The position numbers and the translations under genes were made by a program. Below, one piece after another: positions 61,644 through 64,000 of a stretch of 64,000 nt of DNA. How positions within the stretch are numbered: position 1 is the first letter of the stretch; every line of letters starts with the position of its first letter. Origin of the DNA: Paenibacillus dendrobii (lineage in GTDB: Bacteria > Bacillota > Bacilli > Paenibacillales > Paenibacillaceae). The stretch lies in the NCBI RefSeq assembly GCF_009807035.1, contig NZ_WUBI01000004.1, positions 434,001-498,000 of the forward strand, written 5' to 3'. Under the pieces are notes generated by a model, which had not been told where the DNA came from, did not search any database, and was given only the letters and a program-made list of their open reading frames with translations.

Positions 61644-61753
61644 AGATATTAGAAAGTATAAACCTCGAGCTTGTGTTATCCTGATATGCAAGAAAAACAT
61701 CTGCTAGAGGCGGTCTGTCTCCCATGTGTGTTTACCGATAGACGTTTTTCTTT
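61644..61753 (+). repeat. Structured tandem repeat, copy B
   Basis: 110 bases. 5' AGATATTAG pairs with CTGATAT; then AAGAAAAAC pairs with GTTTTTCTT as an outer helix that encloses two hairpins, CTGC-TAGAG-GCGG and GTCTGTC-loop-GATAGAC. It begins on the base after the mntP stop codon. Confidence 0.85.
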
Positions 61754-61864
61754 AGATATCAGGAAGAATACAATTCGAAGTATCGGCTAACTGATATCGC
61801 AAGAAAAACATCTGCTAGAGGCGGTCTGTCTTCCATGCGTGTTTACCGATAGACGTTTTTCTTT
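61754..61864 (+). repeat. Structured tandem repeat, copy C
   Basis: 111 bases, directly abutting copy B. AGATATCAG pairs perfectly with CTGATAT and the same inner helices follow (CTGC-TAGAG-GCGG, GTCTGTC/GATAGAC, AAGAAAAAC/GTTTTTCTT). The 5' half differs from B (GAAGAATACAATTCG), while the 3' half is almost identical. Confidence 0.85.
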
Positions 61865-61974
61865 AGGTATCAGGAAGAATACAATTCGAAGCGTCGCCTA
61901 CCTGATATCGCAAGAAAAACATCCGCTAAATGCGGTCTGTCTTCTGTGAAAGTTTACCGATAGACTTTTTTCTT
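61865..61974 (+). repeat. Structured tandem repeat, copy D
   Basis: 110 bases, abutting copy C. AGGTATCAG/CTGATAT, CCGC-TAAAT-GCGG, GTCTGTC/GATAGAC, AAGAAAAAC against CTTTTTTCTT (one base changed). It ends 42 bases before the ywlE start, so it lies in the ywlE leader. Confidence 0.85.
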
Positions 61975-62016
61975 ATACAATAATCGCCAAAGAACAATCC
62001 GGGAGGTGCGATAGAC

Positions 62017-62604
<588 letters not shown>

Positions 62605-62619
62605 TGGTAATTTTACTTA

Positions 62620-62648
62620 TTGCTTTTCAGTCTTGAATGTTTTATGAT
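62620..62648 (+). promoter_or_regulatory. Promoter ahead of the ZTP riboswitch
   Basis: TTGCTT (62620-62625), 17-base spacer, TATGAT (62643-62648). Transcription would start just before the aptamer. Confidence 0.65.
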
Positions 62649-62663
62649 GGGTGTGAAAAATAC

Positions 62664-62741
62664 TCGGTTCCGGTGTAACTGGCGACAGATGTGGATCAAA
62701 CCACGATGGAGCACCGGAAGATACGGCCGGTCGCCTGGGCA
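62664..62741 (+). ncRNA. ZTP riboswitch (pfl motif) aptamer
   Basis: CCGGTG pairs with CACCGG to enclose AACTGGCGA and a GTGG-ATCAAA-CCAC hairpin followed by GATGGAG; a linker leads to CGGCCGGTCGCCTGGGCA. The AACTGGCGA element, the CGCCTGGGCA tail and their GGCG/CGCC pseudoknot are signatures of the ZTP/pfl riboswitch, which senses ZTP/ZMP (the signal of low 10-formyl-THF). In B. subtilis-type order the next genes are rpiB, ywlG and glyA, so it probably controls this one-carbon-linked unit. Confidence 0.88.
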
Positions 62742-62783
62742 AAAGAGCAATTCTGCGGATATCTGCGGACTGCTCTTTTTTGT
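62741..62783 (+). terminator. Riboswitch-controlled terminator
   Basis: AAAGAGCA pairs with TGCTCTTT and runs into T residues immediately after the aptamer, an expression platform. Binding of ZTP should prevent its formation. Confidence 0.8.
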
Positions 62784-62936
62784 ATTTAAGTGTGGGTTCC
62801 CCGCAAAGTATCCATAAGAAACCTGCGGAGAAGAGGCTTCATTTTGCGAGGTTATTTTCATCTTACCGCTCTGAAATAGGGTATAATGGTACGAGAAGTC
62901 ACAATAGCACGAAATTTCAGGGAGGTATTTCAAGAG

Positions 62937-63392
62937 ATGAAGATTGCTGTGGGAACAGACCACGCGGGAGTGCGTTTAAAAGAAGACATCATTGCCGTCA
63001 TTCGGGAGATGGGACATGAGGTTACGGACGTAGGGTGCAGCTGTGCTGACTCTGTGGATTATCCTGACTACGCCCTGCCTGTATGCGAGCAGGTAACCTC
63101 GGGCGAGGCTGATCGCGGCATTCTGATCTGCGGAACTGGAATTGGTATGAGCATTGCAGCAAACAAGGTTCCCGGCATTCGCTGCGCACTGGTGCATGAT
63201 GTGTTTTCCGCCAAGGCGACCCGCGAGCATAACGATTCCAATGTCCTCGCGATGGGCGAACGCGTCATTGGCCCGGGCCTTGCGCAGGAAATCGTGAAGA
63301 CCTGGATCGGTACGCCGTTCAGCGGAGGTGAGCGGCATGTCGGACGCGTAAACAAAATCAAGGCCATTGAGGACCGTTATCTGCAGCATTAG
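62937..63392 (+). CDS. rpiB: Ribose-5-phosphate isomerase B
   Basis: 151 residues. Catalytic cysteine in ICGTGIGMSIAANKVPGIRCALVHD and the N-terminal MKIAVGTDHAGVRLKEDI are the RpiB/LacAB signature. It interconverts ribose-5-phosphate and ribulose-5-phosphate (B. subtilis YwlF). ATG 62937 follows GGGAGGTATTTCAAGAG. A TATAAT at 62882-62887 with no good -35 could be a second promoter downstream of the riboswitch terminator. Confidence 0.94.
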   Translation: MKIAVGTDHAGVRLKEDIIAVIREMGHEVTDVGCSCADSVDYPDYALPVCEQVTSGEADRGILICGTGIGMSIAANKVPGIRCALVHDVFSAKATREHNDSNVLAMGERVIGPGLAQEIVKTWIGTPFSGGERHVGRVNKIKAIEDRYLQH

Positions 63393-63404
63393 GGAGGTGT
63401 TCGT

Positions 63405-64000
63405 ATGGAAAACACCCATTCGGGTGTCCCATCGGAAGTTTCACTAAAAGAGCAAGTGTCGGTAATTTTACGCGAGCTGGCAGAGGCTGCCGCACTTGGA
63501 CCCGGCAAGGTAGTCGTTGTCGGGACCAGCACCAGTGAAGTAGCAGGACGCCGCATCGGCACTTCGGGAGCCCTTGAGGTGGCAAACGAGCTATTAGAAG
63601 GCATTGATAAGGTTCGGGGGGAATATGGCTTTGAAGTCGTATTCCAGTGCTGCGAGCATTTGAATCGTGCGCTGGTGATGGAACGCTCCTTACTGGAAAG
63701 CTTGGGTCTGACCGAAGTTGCTGCCGTTCCGGTTCCCAAGGCAGGAGGCTCCATGGCGAGTGCGGCGTACCGGTCCATGAAGAGCCCGTGTCTGGCCGAA
63801 GCCATCGAGGCTGATGCCGGCATCGACATCGGTGAAACGCTGATTGGCATGCATTTGCGGCGTGTGGCCGTTCCTTACCGTACACAGCTTCGCTATGTCG
63901 GGGAAGCGCGTGTGAATACTGCCTATACCCGGCCCAAGCTGATTGGCGGGGAGAGAGCAGTATACAGGATGGATGCTCAACCCGAAGAAGGAAACGCCCA
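63405..64000 (+). CDS. ywlG: YwlG-like family protein (TIGR01440/DUF436), 3' end beyond window
   Basis: 198 codons are visible with no stop, so the gene continues past base 64000. VVVGTSTSEVAGRRIGTSGALEVA, FQCCEHLNRALVMER and ADAGIDIGETLIGMHLRRVAVP match the conserved YwlG family, whose function is unknown. ATG 63405 follows AGGGAGGTGTTCG. It lies 12 bases after rpiB in the ZTP-riboswitch operon and is usually followed by glyA. Confidence 0.9.
   Translation, partial: MENTHSGVPSEVSLKEQVSVILRELAEAAALGPGKVVVVGTSTSEVAGRRIGTSGALEVANELLEGIDKVRGEYGFEVVFQCCEHLNRALVMERSLLESLGLTEVAAVPVPKAGGSMASAAYRSMKSPCLAEAIEADAGIDIGETLIGMHLRRVAVPYRTQLRYVGEARVNTAYTRPKLIGGERAVYRMDAQPEEGNA

Noticed and set aside
61644..61974. 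CRISPR array
   Set aside because: The units are about 110 bases, abut without unique spacers, and have internal pairing; no cas genes are present.

Overview
The window looks like a chromosomal segment of an endospore-forming, moderately GC (about 50%) Firmicute, most likely Paenibacillus or a close relative. It carries a GerA-type germinant-receptor operon and spoIIR. Its right end has the conserved Bacillales order prfA - prmC - (two FtsW/RodA) - spoIIR - sua5 - mntP - ywlE - rpiB - ywlG, with AGGAGG-type ribosome sites and many U-tailed terminators. I see no rRNA, tRNA, CRISPR array, insertion sequence or prophage. This is ordinary host chromosome with several regulated modules.

Layout. 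1-5.2 kb: the end of a sugar symporter, a MerR regulator with a palindromic operator, a membrane diguanylate cyclase, and a chemoreceptor with a sigma-D-like promoter. 5.3-9.4 kb: germinant receptor operon in the order A-C-D-B. 9.5-19.2 kb: housekeeping and metabolic genes (DUF2062, HemD-like, ThuA-like, phasin-like + AarF/UbiB kinase, DEAD-box helicase, LLM oxidoreductase, glutathione peroxidase, formate-THF ligase). 19.3-33 kb: a scattered formate/molybdenum/anaerobic set (FNT channel and TorD-like chaperone, each with a perfect TGTGA-N6-TCACA site; a Mo-bisMGD oxidoreductase; MobA), mixed with acetyltransferases, MFS pumps, a MOSC protein and a bacterial GlnRS. 33-41 kb: efflux and stress (SwrC-type RND pump with TetR, ECF41 sigma factor with its carboxymuconolactone-decarboxylase-like partner, paired SMR pump with TetR). 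41-50 kb: cardiolipin synthase, Fur-boxed siderophore ATPase, PLD-like protein, MntH with an MntR-like box, a CrtN/CrtI-like desaturase followed by type 2 IPP isomerase, and YchF. 51-53.7 kb: an ECF sigma / anti-sigma / membrane protein / DUF4097 operon with 4-base overlaps. 54-64 kb: translation termination, cell-wall and sporulation genes, then a ZTP riboswitch ahead of rpiB-ywlG.

The most unusual signal is a family of about 110-base repeats with a conserved, covarying RNA fold. Three copies lie exactly head to tail between mntP and ywlE (61644-61974). A diverged fourth lies in the leader of the DEAD-box helicase (13981-14083). I cannot match it to an RNA class I know, and it is the best candidate here for something undescribed.

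All functional calls come from reading protein motifs and gene order; no database search was possible.
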